Shown here: positions 52,113 to 60,877 of the stretch, in pieces
Numbering within the stretch: the first letter of the stretch is position 1
How the letters are laid out: each line of letters begins with the position of its first letter
Assembly (NCBI RefSeq): GCF_020103725.1
Contig: NZ_JAHXBG010000023.1
Location: 1-64,000, forward strand
Direction: 5' to 3'
DNA length: 64,000 nucleotides
Source of the DNA: Hyalangium gracile
Lineage (GTDB): Bacteria; Myxococcota; Myxococcia; Myxococcales; Myxococcaceae
The notes under the pieces: generated by a model
Seen by the model: the letters and a program-made list of their open reading frames with translations, nothing else
Databases searched by the model: none
What the model was told of the DNA's origin: nothing
Program-made: the position numbers and the translations under genes

Positions 52113-53681
52113 TCAGCGGAGCGGGAACGGCACGGGGACGACTCGGGACGCGCCGAACACGGGGGCCCAGTGCTGCTGCACCTCGGAGCCGTTGAGGAAG
52201 CGCACGAGCTCGCGGAAGACCTGTAGCGGGCCGCCGAGCTGCTCCGCCCAGGCCAGCCCTCTCGGGGAGAGGTTGGGCACGAGCGGCCCCAGCTCCTCGA
52301 GGGAGCGCGCGGCGCGGGCGACGGAGAGCCCCTCGTCGCGGATCCTCCGAGGCACGAGGAGCGGGGCGAAGCGGGCATGACGGTGGTCGTGGACGCAGCC
52401 CTCCTCTTCCAGCAGGGCCGCCGAGAGCGGCAGCTCGCGCACGTTGAAGAGGAGCTTCACGGCGCCCAGGTGCGGATCGTACAGGCCGCGCAGGCGGTGA
52501 TCGCCGCGAGGGATGAGCCGCCGGTCCAGGTAGCAGAAGGCGCGGGCCTCGGGCGGGAGCGAGCCTCGGTGGCGGGCACCGGCGTAGCGGAAGAAGGGCC
52601 GCACGTTGGAGGCCTCCAGGCGCAGGGGCGGGCCGTCCTTCAGCGCTCGGAGCTTGGGCAGGAGCGCTTCGGGGATGCCATGGGCTCGCGCGAAGGCGGG
52701 AAGGCCGCGCGGAGGAGTCCGGGCGAAGTGGCGCAGGCGGTCGAGGAGTCGCCGAGGGTCCTCATCCACGAGCAGCTCATCGAAGCGCGTCTTCAGGCCC
52801 GGGAAGCTCACGGGGACGAGCGTGGTGAGGGGCTCTCCCTGGGCCCGCCAGCGCGCGTCGAGCGCCGCGGCCTCCTCGGGCGTGGGAGCGAGGCGCCACT
52901 CGGGAGCCTCGGGCGTGAAGGTGGAGCGCTTGCCGTCCCGCTCGAACGAGGGGGGCCGGGCCCGGCCGGGCAGCGAGCTCCAGACGGTGATGCAGGTGCG
53001 CACCTGGGTTCCGGTGAAGGCCCCGGGGCCCAGGTCCACCACGGCGCGGAGCTTCAGCATGCCCAGCAGGGCCTGGCGCAGCGGGGCGTAGAGGAAGGCA
53101 TCGAGCAGGCTGGAGGGCGTGATGAAGGCGAGCACCCCGGGGCGCGTGGAGAGTCGATGGGCCGCGAGCAGGAGGAAGAAGGCGAAGTCATCGCGCAGGC
53201 TCGTCCCGGGCGGCAGGGCGAGCGGCATGAGCGCACGCAGGCGGGACCAGGCGGCACGGTCCTTCAAGAGGGCGGAGGTGCCGTTGTAGGGCGGGTTGCC
53301 CACCCACAGCTCGCGGTGGCCGGAGGGGATGCGCTCGAGCAGGGGCTCCAGGCCTCCGCGCAGGGCATCGCCCACGTGCACGTCCGCCTCGGGCACGCGG
53401 GCCTGGCACACGCGGGCCACCTCGGGCAGCAGCTCGAGGCCACACAGGCGGGCCTCGGGCCTCATCCGGGCGGCGGCGGAGAGGAAGGCGCCCGCGCCAC
53501 AGGCCGGGTCCACCACGGTGAGCGGCTCACCCTCCAGGTGCGCGAGCGCGAGCCTCAGCGTGCGCTCCACCAGCGGCGCGGGGGTGTAGAAGGCCCCCAG
53601 CGCCAGCCGGTCGATCTCCGGGAACTGATGGACCAGCGCCTCCTCGTCGAGCACGGGCGGCGCGAGACGTGCGCGCGACAT
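52113..53681 (-). CDS. Orphan N6-adenine DNA methyltransferase
   Basis: A 522-residue type I/IIG-like adenine methylase. S-adenosylmethionine motif I DPACGAGAF (58-66) and catalytic motif IV NPPY (129-132), in the order of gamma-class enzymes. The C-terminal 250 residues probably recognise DNA sequence and contain no nuclease motif that I can see. The TTPAPLVERTLRLAL-like start is typical. No restriction gene or phage gene is adjacent, so this is a solitary methylase, maybe a regulator or remnant of a restriction or defence system. Confidence 0.88.
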   Translation of the reverse strand: MSRARLAPPVLDEEALVHQFPEIDRLALGAFYTPAPLVERTLRLALAHLEGEPLTVVDPACGAGAFLSAAARMRPEARLCGLELLPEVARVCQARVPEADVHVGDALRGGLEPLLERIPSGHRELWVGNPPYNGTSALLKDRAAWSRLRALMPLALPPGTSLRDDFAFFLLLAAHRLSTRPGVLAFITPSSLLDAFLYAPLRQALLGMLKLRAVVDLGPGAFTGTQVRTCITVWSSLPGRARPPSFERDGKRSTFTPEAPEWRLAPTPEEAAALDARWRAQGEPLTTLVPVSFPGLKTRFDELLVDEDPRRLLDRLRHFARTPPRGLPAFARAHGIPEALLPKLRALKDGPPLRLEASNVRPFFRYAGARHRGSLPPEARAFCYLDRRLIPRGDHRLRGLYDPHLGAVKLLFNVRELPLSAALLEEEGCVHDHRHARFAPLLVPRRIRDEGLSVARAARSLEELGPLVPNLSPRGLAWAEQLGGPLQVFRELVRFLNGSEVQQHWAPVFGASRVVPVPFPLR

Positions 53682-53833
53682 CTCCGCCCATCCTATCCAC
53701 CTTGGGGAGTCAGTTCCGACCTCTCGTTTGTTCCTGGAAGCTTCGTTCGGAGTGCGGCCCGCGAGCGCTGGGTGGACCCAGGACAGCCGTGCTAAGCACG
53801 AATTCTCCTCTGGCTCGCGGTGGGGGTTGAACC

Positions 53834-55900
53834 ATGCAGAGATCTTCTCGTTGCTTGCTCCTGGGGGCGCTGGTGCTGGCGCTGGGCTCCTGCTCTCCGG
53901 AGTTCCCGTCCGATGAGGACTCCAACCTCGACACGCAGCAGGCCGGGCTGACGGGGCCCTGCGCGGGCAACACGTCCTTCCAGGTGGGCTCGGGCATCTA
54001 CGACATCACCGGCCCGGCGGCGGAGCTGGGGATGATGGGCTACGCGATGATCGACCAGAAGACGGCCGGCATCCACCAGCGGCTGCGCGCGCGTGCCTTC
54101 GTCCTCGCCTCGCCGTGCAACGGCAAGCGCCTGGTGTTCGTCAGCGCGGACCTGGGGCAGATCTTCCAGGGCGTGAAGCAGCAGGTGGTGGAGCGGCTGC
54201 AGGCGCGCTACGGCGCGATGTACTCGGACGCGAACGTGATGCTGAGCGCCACGCACACGCACAGCGGGCCGGGCGGCTTCTCGCACTACGCGCTCTACAA
54301 CCTGACGATCCTCGGCTACGACAAGCAGAACTTCGAGGCCGTGGTGGACGGCATCGTCCAGGCCGTCGTCCGGGCGCACACCAACCTGGCCCCGGGCTCC
54401 ATCCGCGTCACTTCCGGAGACCTGCTCAACGCGAGCATCAACCGCTCGCCGGAGCAGTACCTGTACAACCCCGCTCCGGAGCGGAGCCAGTACGGCTACG
54501 ACACGGACAAGAAGATGACGCTGCTGCGGCTGCAGGGCTCGGACGGGACGGAGGTGGGGACGATCAACTGGTTCGCCGTGCACGCCACCTCCATGGGCAA
54601 CGACAACCTGCTCATCAGCGGCGACAACAAGGGCTACGCCTCCTACCTCTTCGAGAAGGCCAAGGGGACGAACTACCTGGCGGGGAAGACGTTCGTGGCC
54701 GCCTTCGCCCAGAGCAACGAGGGCGACGTGACGCCCAACATCTTCGGAGGCACCAACGGCGGTGGCGCCAATGACTTCGAGAGCGTGGAGCTCTCCGGCG
54801 GCAAGCAGTACACGCTGGCGAAGTCCCTCTACGACGGCGCATCCACGCTGCTCACGGGCGCGGTGGACTACCGGCACACGCACGTGAAGATGGACGCGGT
54901 GCAGGTGGCCCCGCAGTACGCGGGCGGCACCGCGCGCACCACGTGCACGGCGGCCATCGGCATCTCCATGCTCGCGGGCGCCGAGGACGGGCCGGGCTTC
55001 GGCAGCGAGGGCAACACCTGCGCCCAGGTCGAGAATCTATGGAACGCCTTCACCTGCGCGGTGACCACCACGCCGTGCCAGAGCGAGAAGCCCGTGGTGC
55101 TGGAGATGGGGAGCATGACGCCGTACCCGTGGACGCCCGAGGTGCTGCCGCTGCAGGTGGCGACGGTGGGCAACCTGGCGCTGGTGGCGGTGCCCTTCGA
55201 GATGACGACGATGGCGGGCCGGCGGCTGCGCCAGGCGGTGCTGAACCAGCTGGCGCCCATCGGCGTGAACCAGGTGGTCATCGCCGGGCTCTCCAACGCC
55301 TATGCCGGCTACCTCGTCACCCGCGAGGAGTACACGAAGCAGGACTACGAGGGAGCCTCCACGCACTTCGGCCCGTGGACGCTGGCGGCGGTGCAGCAGG
55401 AGTCGGAGAAGCTGGCGGCGGCGCTCCGGGACGACGCCTCCGTTCCGGCGGGGCCCACGCCGAGAGACCTGCGCAACGAGCAGACGACGCTGCAGACGGG
55501 CGTGGTGTTCGACGACAAGCTGCTCACGGTGAGCTTCGGCAGCGTCGCGACGAACGCGAGCGCCTCGTACACGCGGGGGCAGACGGTGTCGGTGAAGTTC
55601 TGGGGCGCCCACCCGAAGAACAACCTGCGGCGGCAGGGCTCGTTCCTGGAGGTGCAGCGCAAGTCGGGCACCTCGTGGGTGACGGTGGCGTACGACTGGG
55701 ACTGGGAGACGAAGTACAAGTGGCAGCGCAACAACTGCGTGCCCACGTTCGCCTGCTCTCACGTGACGATCGAGTGGAAGATCCCCTCCACGGCGACGCC
55801 GGGCACCTACCGCATCCGGCACGACGGAGACTGGAAGTCCGGCTGGGACGGCGCCATCCGCCCCTACACGGGGTACTCGCGCGAGTTCACGGTGAATTGA
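53834..55900 (+). CDS. Neutral ceramidase family protein
   Basis: A 688-residue lipoprotein-like secreted enzyme (signal ALVLALGSC). Neutral ceramidases hydrolyse ceramide to sphingosine and fatty acid. Family strings are seen in order: YDITGPAAELGMMGY, the zinc site ATHTHSGPGG, INRSPEQYLYNP, WFAVHATSM, and NEGDVTPN (about 295-302). The C-terminal immunoglobulin-like domain with WGAHPKNNLRRQGSFLEVQ is complete. In studied enzymes the nucleophile is the Ser of GD/N-x-S-P-N; here it is T300. Activity is therefore uncertain. Probably on the outer membrane or exported. Confidence 0.9.
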   Translation: MQRSSRCLLLGALVLALGSCSPEFPSDEDSNLDTQQAGLTGPCAGNTSFQVGSGIYDITGPAAELGMMGYAMIDQKTAGIHQRLRARAFVLASPCNGKRLVFVSADLGQIFQGVKQQVVERLQARYGAMYSDANVMLSATHTHSGPGGFSHYALYNLTILGYDKQNFEAVVDGIVQAVVRAHTNLAPGSIRVTSGDLLNASINRSPEQYLYNPAPERSQYGYDTDKKMTLLRLQGSDGTEVGTINWFAVHATSMGNDNLLISGDNKGYASYLFEKAKGTNYLAGKTFVAAFAQSNEGDVTPNIFGGTNGGGANDFESVELSGGKQYTLAKSLYDGASTLLTGAVDYRHTHVKMDAVQVAPQYAGGTARTTCTAAIGISMLAGAEDGPGFGSEGNTCAQVENLWNAFTCAVTTTPCQSEKPVVLEMGSMTPYPWTPEVLPLQVATVGNLALVAVPFEMTTMAGRRLRQAVLNQLAPIGVNQVVIAGLSNAYAGYLVTREEYTKQDYEGASTHFGPWTLAAVQQESEKLAAALRDDASVPAGPTPRDLRNEQTTLQTGVVFDDKLLTVSFGSVATNASASYTRGQTVSVKFWGAHPKNNLRRQGSFLEVQRKSGTSWVTVAYDWDWETKYKWQRNNCVPTFACSHVTIEWKIPSTATPGTYRIRHDGDWKSGWDGAIRPYTGYSREFTVN

Positions 55901-55966
55901 GAAAGTTGAATGGGGAGCGTCCTTGTGCGTCAGTAGGGACAGCTACCCCCAACAAGGACCCAAGCC

Positions 55967-56722
55967 ATGAGGGCTCTCGTACTCTCCGTTGTCATGCTGA
56001 TGTCGGCCGTTGCCGTGGCCCAGACCCAGGAAAAGCAGCGCCCGCCCCCGCCGGGCCAACCCACGGGCCCTTCGCAGCCCGCCACCCCGGTTCCTGGTTA
56101 CACCACGGGCGGTCCCGCGCAGCAGGGCGGCGGCGGCTGGGACTACGACGACTGGGATGTCCCCACGGGCTTCCGTCGGCAGGGCCGGCTGGTCGTCGTC
56201 GAGCGCGAGCAGATCATCGAGCGGCTCGCGCGGATGGAGGAGAACCTGGGCCGCGCCATGGAGCGCGCCGACCGCAACAACGGCCGCGACAACCGGGAGC
56301 TTCGTGACGCGCTGCGTCGTGTCCGTGAGGAGATGAACGGGCTTCGGCAGGACGTCAACAACGCCCCGGACCTGCGGGTCTTCCGGCGCCGTCCTTCGCA
56401 GCCGCAGCCGCCGCCCCCTCCGCCCGCGCCGGTGGTGCAGCCGATCTCCGAGGGGCAGCTCCAGCAGCTGCTGAGCTCCATCCAGAAGGAGTCCTTCGGC
56501 GATGGCAAGCTCCGGGTGCTGGAGACGGCGGTGCCGACCCAGTACTTCCTGGTGCCGCAGGTGCTGAAGATCCTCCAGCGCTTCTCCTTCGGAGACGACA
56601 AGCTGGATGCGGTGCGGATGCTCTGGCCGCGAGTGCTGGACCGCGAGAACGCCCACCAGCTCTACGGGGCCTTCAAGTTCGAGGGTGAGAAGGACCAGCT
56701 GCGCAACATCATCGGCAGATAG
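55967..56722 (+). CDS. DUF4476 secreted protein
   Basis: A 251-residue exported protein (signal MRALVLSVVMLMSAVAVAQ). The Pro/Gly-rich N-terminus (to about 60) is followed by a coiled-coil (IIERLARMEENLGRAMERADRNN ... LRRVREEMNGLRQDV) and a Pro-rich spacer. The last 95 residues match DUF4476: ISEGQLQQLLSSIQKESFGDGKLRVLETA ... YFLVPQVLKILQRFSFGDDKLDAVRML. It probably sits in the periplasm. Function unknown. A terminator follows. Confidence 0.88.
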   Translation: MRALVLSVVMLMSAVAVAQTQEKQRPPPPGQPTGPSQPATPVPGYTTGGPAQQGGGGWDYDDWDVPTGFRRQGRLVVVEREQIIERLARMEENLGRAMERADRNNGRDNRELRDALRRVREEMNGLRQDVNNAPDLRVFRRRPSQPQPPPPPPAPVVQPISEGQLQQLLSSIQKESFGDGKLRVLETAVPTQYFLVPQVLKILQRFSFGDDKLDAVRMLWPRVLDRENAHQLYGAFKFEGEKDQLRNIIGR

Positions 56723-56737
56723 CGCTCTGCCCGCCTG

Positions 56738-56792
56738 AAGCATCCTCGGCCCGTCCTGGCTCGTGAGAGCCCGGGGCGGGCCGAGTGCTTTT
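56738..56792. terminator. Two-way terminator
   Basis: AAGCA...CTCGGCCCG (56738-56753) pairs with CGGGCCGAG-TGCTT (56777-56790), followed by TTTT. It lies between the convergent DUF4476 and actP genes. Confidence 0.7.
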
Positions 56793-56804
56793 GGGCGCAG
56801 GCGC

Positions 56805-58442
56805 TCACGTGCCGCGCGCGGGAGCGGGCTGGACGGATGGAGCGGGAGCCGGCTCCGGCGTTCGGGCGGGAGCGGGAGTGGGAGCGGGAGCCGGAGTGCC
56901 CTGGCCTACGTGCATGCGGTGGCGGACCTCGGCGAAGCGGGCCTCGGCGTCGGGCTCGGGGGCGAGCAGCGACACGACGATTCCCACGAGGATGGAGAGG
57001 GGCATGGTGATGATGCCCGGGTTCTTCAGGGGGAAGAGGGCCTCGGCGCGGCCGAGCAGGTCCACCTGGATGGTGGGCGACAGGAAGATGAGGAGCACGG
57101 CGCTGCCGGAGCCGGTGAGCATGCTGGCCACGGCGCCGCGGGTGGTGAAGCGCTTCCAGGCCATGGACAGCAGCAGGGCGGGGAAGTTGGCGCTGGCGGC
57201 GATGGCGAAGGCCAGTCCCACCATGAAGGCCACGTTCTGCCCCTTGAAGACGATGCCCAGGAGGATGGCGAGGATGCCCAGGGCGAGGCTGGCCAGGCGG
57301 GCGACGCGCAGCTGCTCGGACTCGGGGGCCTTGCCCTTGCGGACGACGCTGGTCCACAGGTCATGCGAGAGCGCCGCCGCGCCGGAGAGCGTGAGGCCGG
57401 CCACCACGGCGAGGATGGTGGCGAAGGCCACGGCGGAGATGAAGCCCAGGAAGGCGGTGCCGCCCACGGCCTCGGCGAGCATGGGCGCGGCCATGTTGCC
57501 GCCCTTGTCGAGCGAGAGCATGGCGGGGCGGCCCACGATGACGGAGGCGCCGAAGCCCAGGATGAACGTCACCAGGTAGAAGAAGCCGATGAGGCCGGTG
57601 GCGTAGAAGACGGAGCCGCGGGCGGCCTTGGCATCCGGCACCGTGTAGAAGCGCATGAGGATGTGGGGCAGGCCCGCGGTGCCGAACATGAGCGCCAGGC
57701 CGAGCGAGATGGCCTCGAGCGGGCTGGTGACGAGCTTGCCGGGGGCGAGCACCTCCGGGCCGTACTGCGCGGCGGCGGCCTCGAAGAGGGCCAGCGGGTT
57801 GAAGTGGAAGCGCCAGAGCACGGCGAGGGCCAGGGCGGTGGCGCCGCCGAGCAGCAGCACGGCCTTGACGATCTGCACCCAGGTGGTGGCGATCATCCCT
57901 CCGAAGAGGACGTAGAGGATCATCACCACGCCGACGATGCAGACGGCCAGCTCGTAGGGCAGGCCGAACATCATGCGGATGAGGTTGCCGGCGCCCACCA
58001 TCTGGGCAATCAGGTAGAAGCTGACGACGGTGAGGGTCCCGACGGCGGCGGACAGGCGCACGGGCGTCTGGCGCAGGCGGTAGGCGACCACATCCGCGAA
58101 GGTGTACTTGCCCAGGTTGCGCAGGGGCTCGGCGATGAGGAAGGTGACGATGGGCCAGCCCACGAGCCAGCCGACCGAGTAGATGAGGCCGTCGAAGCCG
58201 GAGAGGGCCACGAGGCCGGCGATGCCCAGGAAGCTGGCGGCGCTCATGAAGTCTCCGGCGAGCGCGAAGCCATTCTGCGCGGCGCTCACGCCCCCGCCAG
58301 CGGCGAAGAACTCGGCGGTGGTGCGGGTCTTCCGCGCGGCCCACCAGGTGATGGCGAGCGTGAGGCCGACGAAGGCGAGGAAGAAGACGATGGCCGTGAG
58401 GTTCGGCTCACCCAGCGTGGTGGCGGCGGGGGCGTTGTTCAT
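56805..58442 (-). CDS. actP: Cation/acetate symporter
   Basis: A 545-residue sodium:solute symporter (SSS family) with about 13 membrane helices. Family strings include [58 protein letters not shown] and the early [15 protein letters not shown]. It imports acetate with Na+. The C-terminal 40 residues are a Pro/Ala repeat tail. Third gene of the acs-DUF485-actP operon (9-bp gap from DUF485). Confidence 0.94.
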   Translation of the reverse strand: MNNAPAATTLGEPNLTAIVFFLAFVGLTLAITWWAARKTRTTAEFFAAGGGVSAAQNGFALAGDFMSAASFLGIAGLVALSGFDGLIYSVGWLVGWPIVTFLIAEPLRNLGKYTFADVVAYRLRQTPVRLSAAVGTLTVVSFYLIAQMVGAGNLIRMMFGLPYELAVCIVGVVMILYVLFGGMIATTWVQIVKAVLLLGGATALALAVLWRFHFNPLALFEAAAAQYGPEVLAPGKLVTSPLEAISLGLALMFGTAGLPHILMRFYTVPDAKAARGSVFYATGLIGFFYLVTFILGFGASVIVGRPAMLSLDKGGNMAAPMLAEAVGGTAFLGFISAVAFATILAVVAGLTLSGAAALSHDLWTSVVRKGKAPESEQLRVARLASLALGILAILLGIVFKGQNVAFMVGLAFAIAASANFPALLLSMAWKRFTTRGAVASMLTGSGSAVLLIFLSPTIQVDLLGRAEALFPLKNPGIITMPLSILVGIVVSLLAPEPDAEARFAEVRHRMHVGQGTPAPAPTPAPARTPEPAPAPSVQPAPARGT

Positions 58443-58451
58443 GGGTGGCTC

Positions 58452-58730
58452 TCAGCGGCCGAGGCGGTGAAGCGCCCGGTCGTATTTGTGGTTGGCCCAG
58501 AGGACGTAGAGGCCGGTGAGGCCCCACGAGGCGGCGATGACGAGGGCTCCGAGGAGGATTCCGAGGGAGAGCCCGGGGGCGATCAGCCGCCCCATGAGCG
58601 GCTTGTCGAAGGCGACCAGGAGGATGAAGCCGAAGTAGGAGACGAGGGTGCCGGAGGTGAGGGCGGCGGCCACGCGCCAGCGACGGGCGGCCAGCGCCTC
58701 CAGGGCGTCTTCCGAGGCATTCAGGGACAT
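58452..58730 (-). CDS. DUF485 membrane protein (YjcH-like)
   Basis: A 92-residue protein with two membrane helices (about 22-41 and 53-77). The string RWRVAAALTSGTLVSYFGFILLVAF and the terminal WANHKYDRALHRL are typical of DUF485 (YjcH in E. coli), which is regularly encoded between acs and actP. Probably an auxiliary subunit of the symporter. Confidence 0.92.
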   Translation of the reverse strand: MSLNASEDALEALAARRWRVAAALTSGTLVSYFGFILLVAFDKPLMGRLIAPGLSLGILLGALVIAASWGLTGLYVLWANHKYDRALHRLGR

Positions 58731-58751
58731 GGCGGGTGTTCCTCTCTGGGG

Positions 58752-60716
58752 TCAGGAGCGCGGCCGGGCCACGGGCTGCTGCCGGGCGAGCAGCTCGTCG
58801 AGCACGGAGGGATCGGCCAGGGTGGTGGTGTCGCCCAGGTTGTCCAGCTCGCCCGAGGCGATCTTCCGGAGCATGCGCCGGAGGATCTTCCCGGAGCGCG
58901 TCTTCGGCAGGCCGGAGACGATGACGATGCGGTCCGGGGTGGCGATGGGGCCGATGGCGTGGCGCACCTGCTCCTTGAGGGCGCCCACCATCTGCTCGGT
59001 GGAGGCCTCCTGCCACTCGGGCTTCACGGTGACGAAGGCGCAGACGCCGGTGCCCTTGATGTCGTGGGGGAAGCCCACCACGGCGGCCTCGGCGACGGCC
59101 TCGTGGGCGACCAGGGCGCTCTCGACTTCGGCGGTGCCCAGGCGGTGGCCGGACACGTTGAGCACGTCATCCACGCGGCCGGTGATCCAGTAGTAGCCGT
59201 CCTCGTCGCGCCGGCAGCCGTCTCCGGTGAAGTACAGCCGGGGGAAGCGCGAGTAGTACGTCTCCACGAAGCGCTGGTGGTGGCCGTAGAGGGTGCGGGC
59301 CTGACCGGGCCAGGTGCGGGCCAGGCACAGGTTGCCGCTCACGCCGTTGCCCTGGATGACCCGGCCCTCGTCGTCCACGAGGAGGGGCTCCACGCCGAAG
59401 AAGGGCAGGGTGGCCGAGCCCGGCTTGCACGGGGTGACGCCTGGAAGCGGGGTGATGAGCACGCCGCCCGTCTCGGTCTGCCACCAGGTGTCGACGACGG
59501 GGCAGCGGCCCTCGCCGACGACGTCATGGAACCAGCGCCAGACCTCGGGGTTGATGGGCTCGCCGGCGGTGGCGAGCAGCCGCAGGCTCTGGCGCGAGGA
59601 CTTGAGGACCCACGTGTCGCCTTCGCGGATGAGGGCGCGCAGGGCGGTGGGCGCGGTGTAGAGGATGGTGGCCTTCAGGTCATCCACCACGCGCCAGAGC
59701 CGGCCCGCGTCGGGGTAGGTGGGGATGGACTCGAAGAGGACGGTGGTGGTGCCGTTGAGCAGCGGCCCGTAGAGCAGATAGGTGTGGCCGGTGATCCAGC
59801 CCATGTCCGCGGTGCAGAAGTGCACGTCGTCGGGCTGGGCGTCGAAGACGTAGCGGTGGGTGGTGGCGGCGTAGACCAGGTAGCCGCCGGTGGTGTGGAG
59901 CACGCCCTTGGGCTTCCCGGTGGAGCCAGAGGCGTAGAGGATGAAGAGGGGATCCTCGGAGTCCATCCACTCGGCGGGGCAGGTGCCTCGGTGGCGGGCC
60001 ATCTCGGCGTCGAGCCAGAAGTCCCGGCCCGGCTGCATGTTCACCTCGGTGGCGGTGCGGCGGACGACGAGGACGGCTTCCAGCTGGGAGAGGCCCTCGA
60101 CGGCCTCGTCCGCGATGGCCTTGGTGGGGATGCGCTTGGGGCCGCGCGGGCCCTCGTTGGCGGTGACGAGCACCTTGGCGCCCGAGTCGAGGATGCGCTC
60201 GCGCAGGGACTCGGCGGAGAAGCCGGCGAAGACGACGGAGTGGACGGCGCCCAGCCGGGCGCAGGCGAGCATGGTGTAGGCCAGCTCGGGGACCATGGGG
60301 AGGTAGATGCAGACGCGGTCGCCCTTGCGTACGCCGTGGGCCTTGAGGACGTTGGCGACGCGGCCCACGTGGTGCTGGAGGTCGCGGAAGGTGATGACCT
60401 CGTACTCACCGGGCTCGTTCTTCGCCCAGATGATGGCGGGCTTGCCGGGGCGGGTCTTGGCGTGGCGGTCCACGCAGTTGAAGCTGGCGTTGAGCCGGCC
60501 GCCGTTGAACCAGGAGAAGTCGACCTGGTTGGGGTCCGCGTCGAGGATGGTGTGGGGCGGGTGGAACCAGGTGAGGGCCTTGGCCTGCTCGGCCCAGAAC
60601 TCCTCGGGCTGCTCGATGCTCTGTCGATAGAGGCGCTGGTATTCCTCCAGGCTCTGGATGTGGGCGGTACGGCGGATGGAGTCCTTGGGAGCGAACAGAT
60701 CCTGCGAGGGGGCCAT
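58752..60716 (-). CDS. acs: Acetyl-CoA synthetase (AMP-forming)
   Basis: A 654-residue enzyme activating acetate to acetyl-CoA through acetyl-AMP. The YASGSTGKPKG motif, the WWQTETGG loop and the acylation-sensitive SGKILRR lysine near the C-terminus are present. The start is set at ATG 60716 because its length to YRQSI fits E. coli Acs, and because a predicted sigma-54 promoter would begin transcription near 60740, after the ATG at 60749. ATG 60737 remains possible. First gene of acs-DUF485-actP, with 21 bp to the next. Regulation by the adjacent sigma-54 activator is likely. Confidence 0.95.
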   Translation of the reverse strand: MAPSQDLFAPKDSIRRTAHIQSLEEYQRLYRQSIEQPEEFWAEQAKALTWFHPPHTILDADPNQVDFSWFNGGRLNASFNCVDRHAKTRPGKPAIIWAKNEPGEYEVITFRDLQHHVGRVANVLKAHGVRKGDRVCIYLPMVPELAYTMLACARLGAVHSVVFAGFSAESLRERILDSGAKVLVTANEGPRGPKRIPTKAIADEAVEGLSQLEAVLVVRRTATEVNMQPGRDFWLDAEMARHRGTCPAEWMDSEDPLFILYASGSTGKPKGVLHTTGGYLVYAATTHRYVFDAQPDDVHFCTADMGWITGHTYLLYGPLLNGTTTVLFESIPTYPDAGRLWRVVDDLKATILYTAPTALRALIREGDTWVLKSSRQSLRLLATAGEPINPEVWRWFHDVVGEGRCPVVDTWWQTETGGVLITPLPGVTPCKPGSATLPFFGVEPLLVDDEGRVIQGNGVSGNLCLARTWPGQARTLYGHHQRFVETYYSRFPRLYFTGDGCRRDEDGYYWITGRVDDVLNVSGHRLGTAEVESALVAHEAVAEAAVVGFPHDIKGTGVCAFVTVKPEWQEASTEQMVGALKEQVRHAIGPIATPDRIVIVSGLPKTRSGKILRRMLRKIASGELDNLGDTTTLADPSVLDELLARQQPVARPRS

Positions 60717-60750
60717 GGGGCCTGGAGCGGAGCGCATGCCTCGCTCCATG

Positions 60751-60766
60751 AGCAACGCGTGTTCCA
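60751..60766 (-). promoter_or_regulatory. Sigma-54 (-24/-12) promoter of acs
   Basis: On the minus strand TGGAACACGCGTTGCT matches the TGGCACR-N4-TTGCW consensus at all but one defined position. The GG-GC spacing is exact. Transcription would start near 60740. Confidence 0.82.
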
Positions 60767-60791
60767 GCGCACGTTGCTCCGGGTTTCGAGA

Positions 60792-60856
60792 CGTTACGGG
60801 TTGGCTCGCCGCGTCAGCGCGTTTCGGAAGGTAACGCTCCCGTTACCAACGTAACG
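60792..60856. promoter_or_regulatory. Clustered CGTTAC dyads upstream of acs (probable enhancer)
   Basis: GGTAACG-CTCC-CGTTACC (60830-60847) is a perfect 7-bp dyad; GTTAC-CAAC-GTAAC (60842-60855) overlaps it. A further CGTTACG lies at about 60792-60798. They sit about 40-105 bases upstream of the -12 element, the usual place for NtrC-type activator sites. Confidence 0.65.
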
Positions 60857-60877
60857 CGTCAATGCCCGGTGGGGCCC

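Noticed and set aside
60717-60755. Upstream starts for acs (60755 TTG, 60749 ATG)
   Set aside because: The predicted sigma-54 transcription start lies downstream of both, and family length fits 60716 better.
56763-60854. 1363-codon plus-strand open frame
   Set aside because: It runs antisense across actP, DUF485 and acs, which are all clear genes; composition is Gly/Glu/Ala/His-rich.
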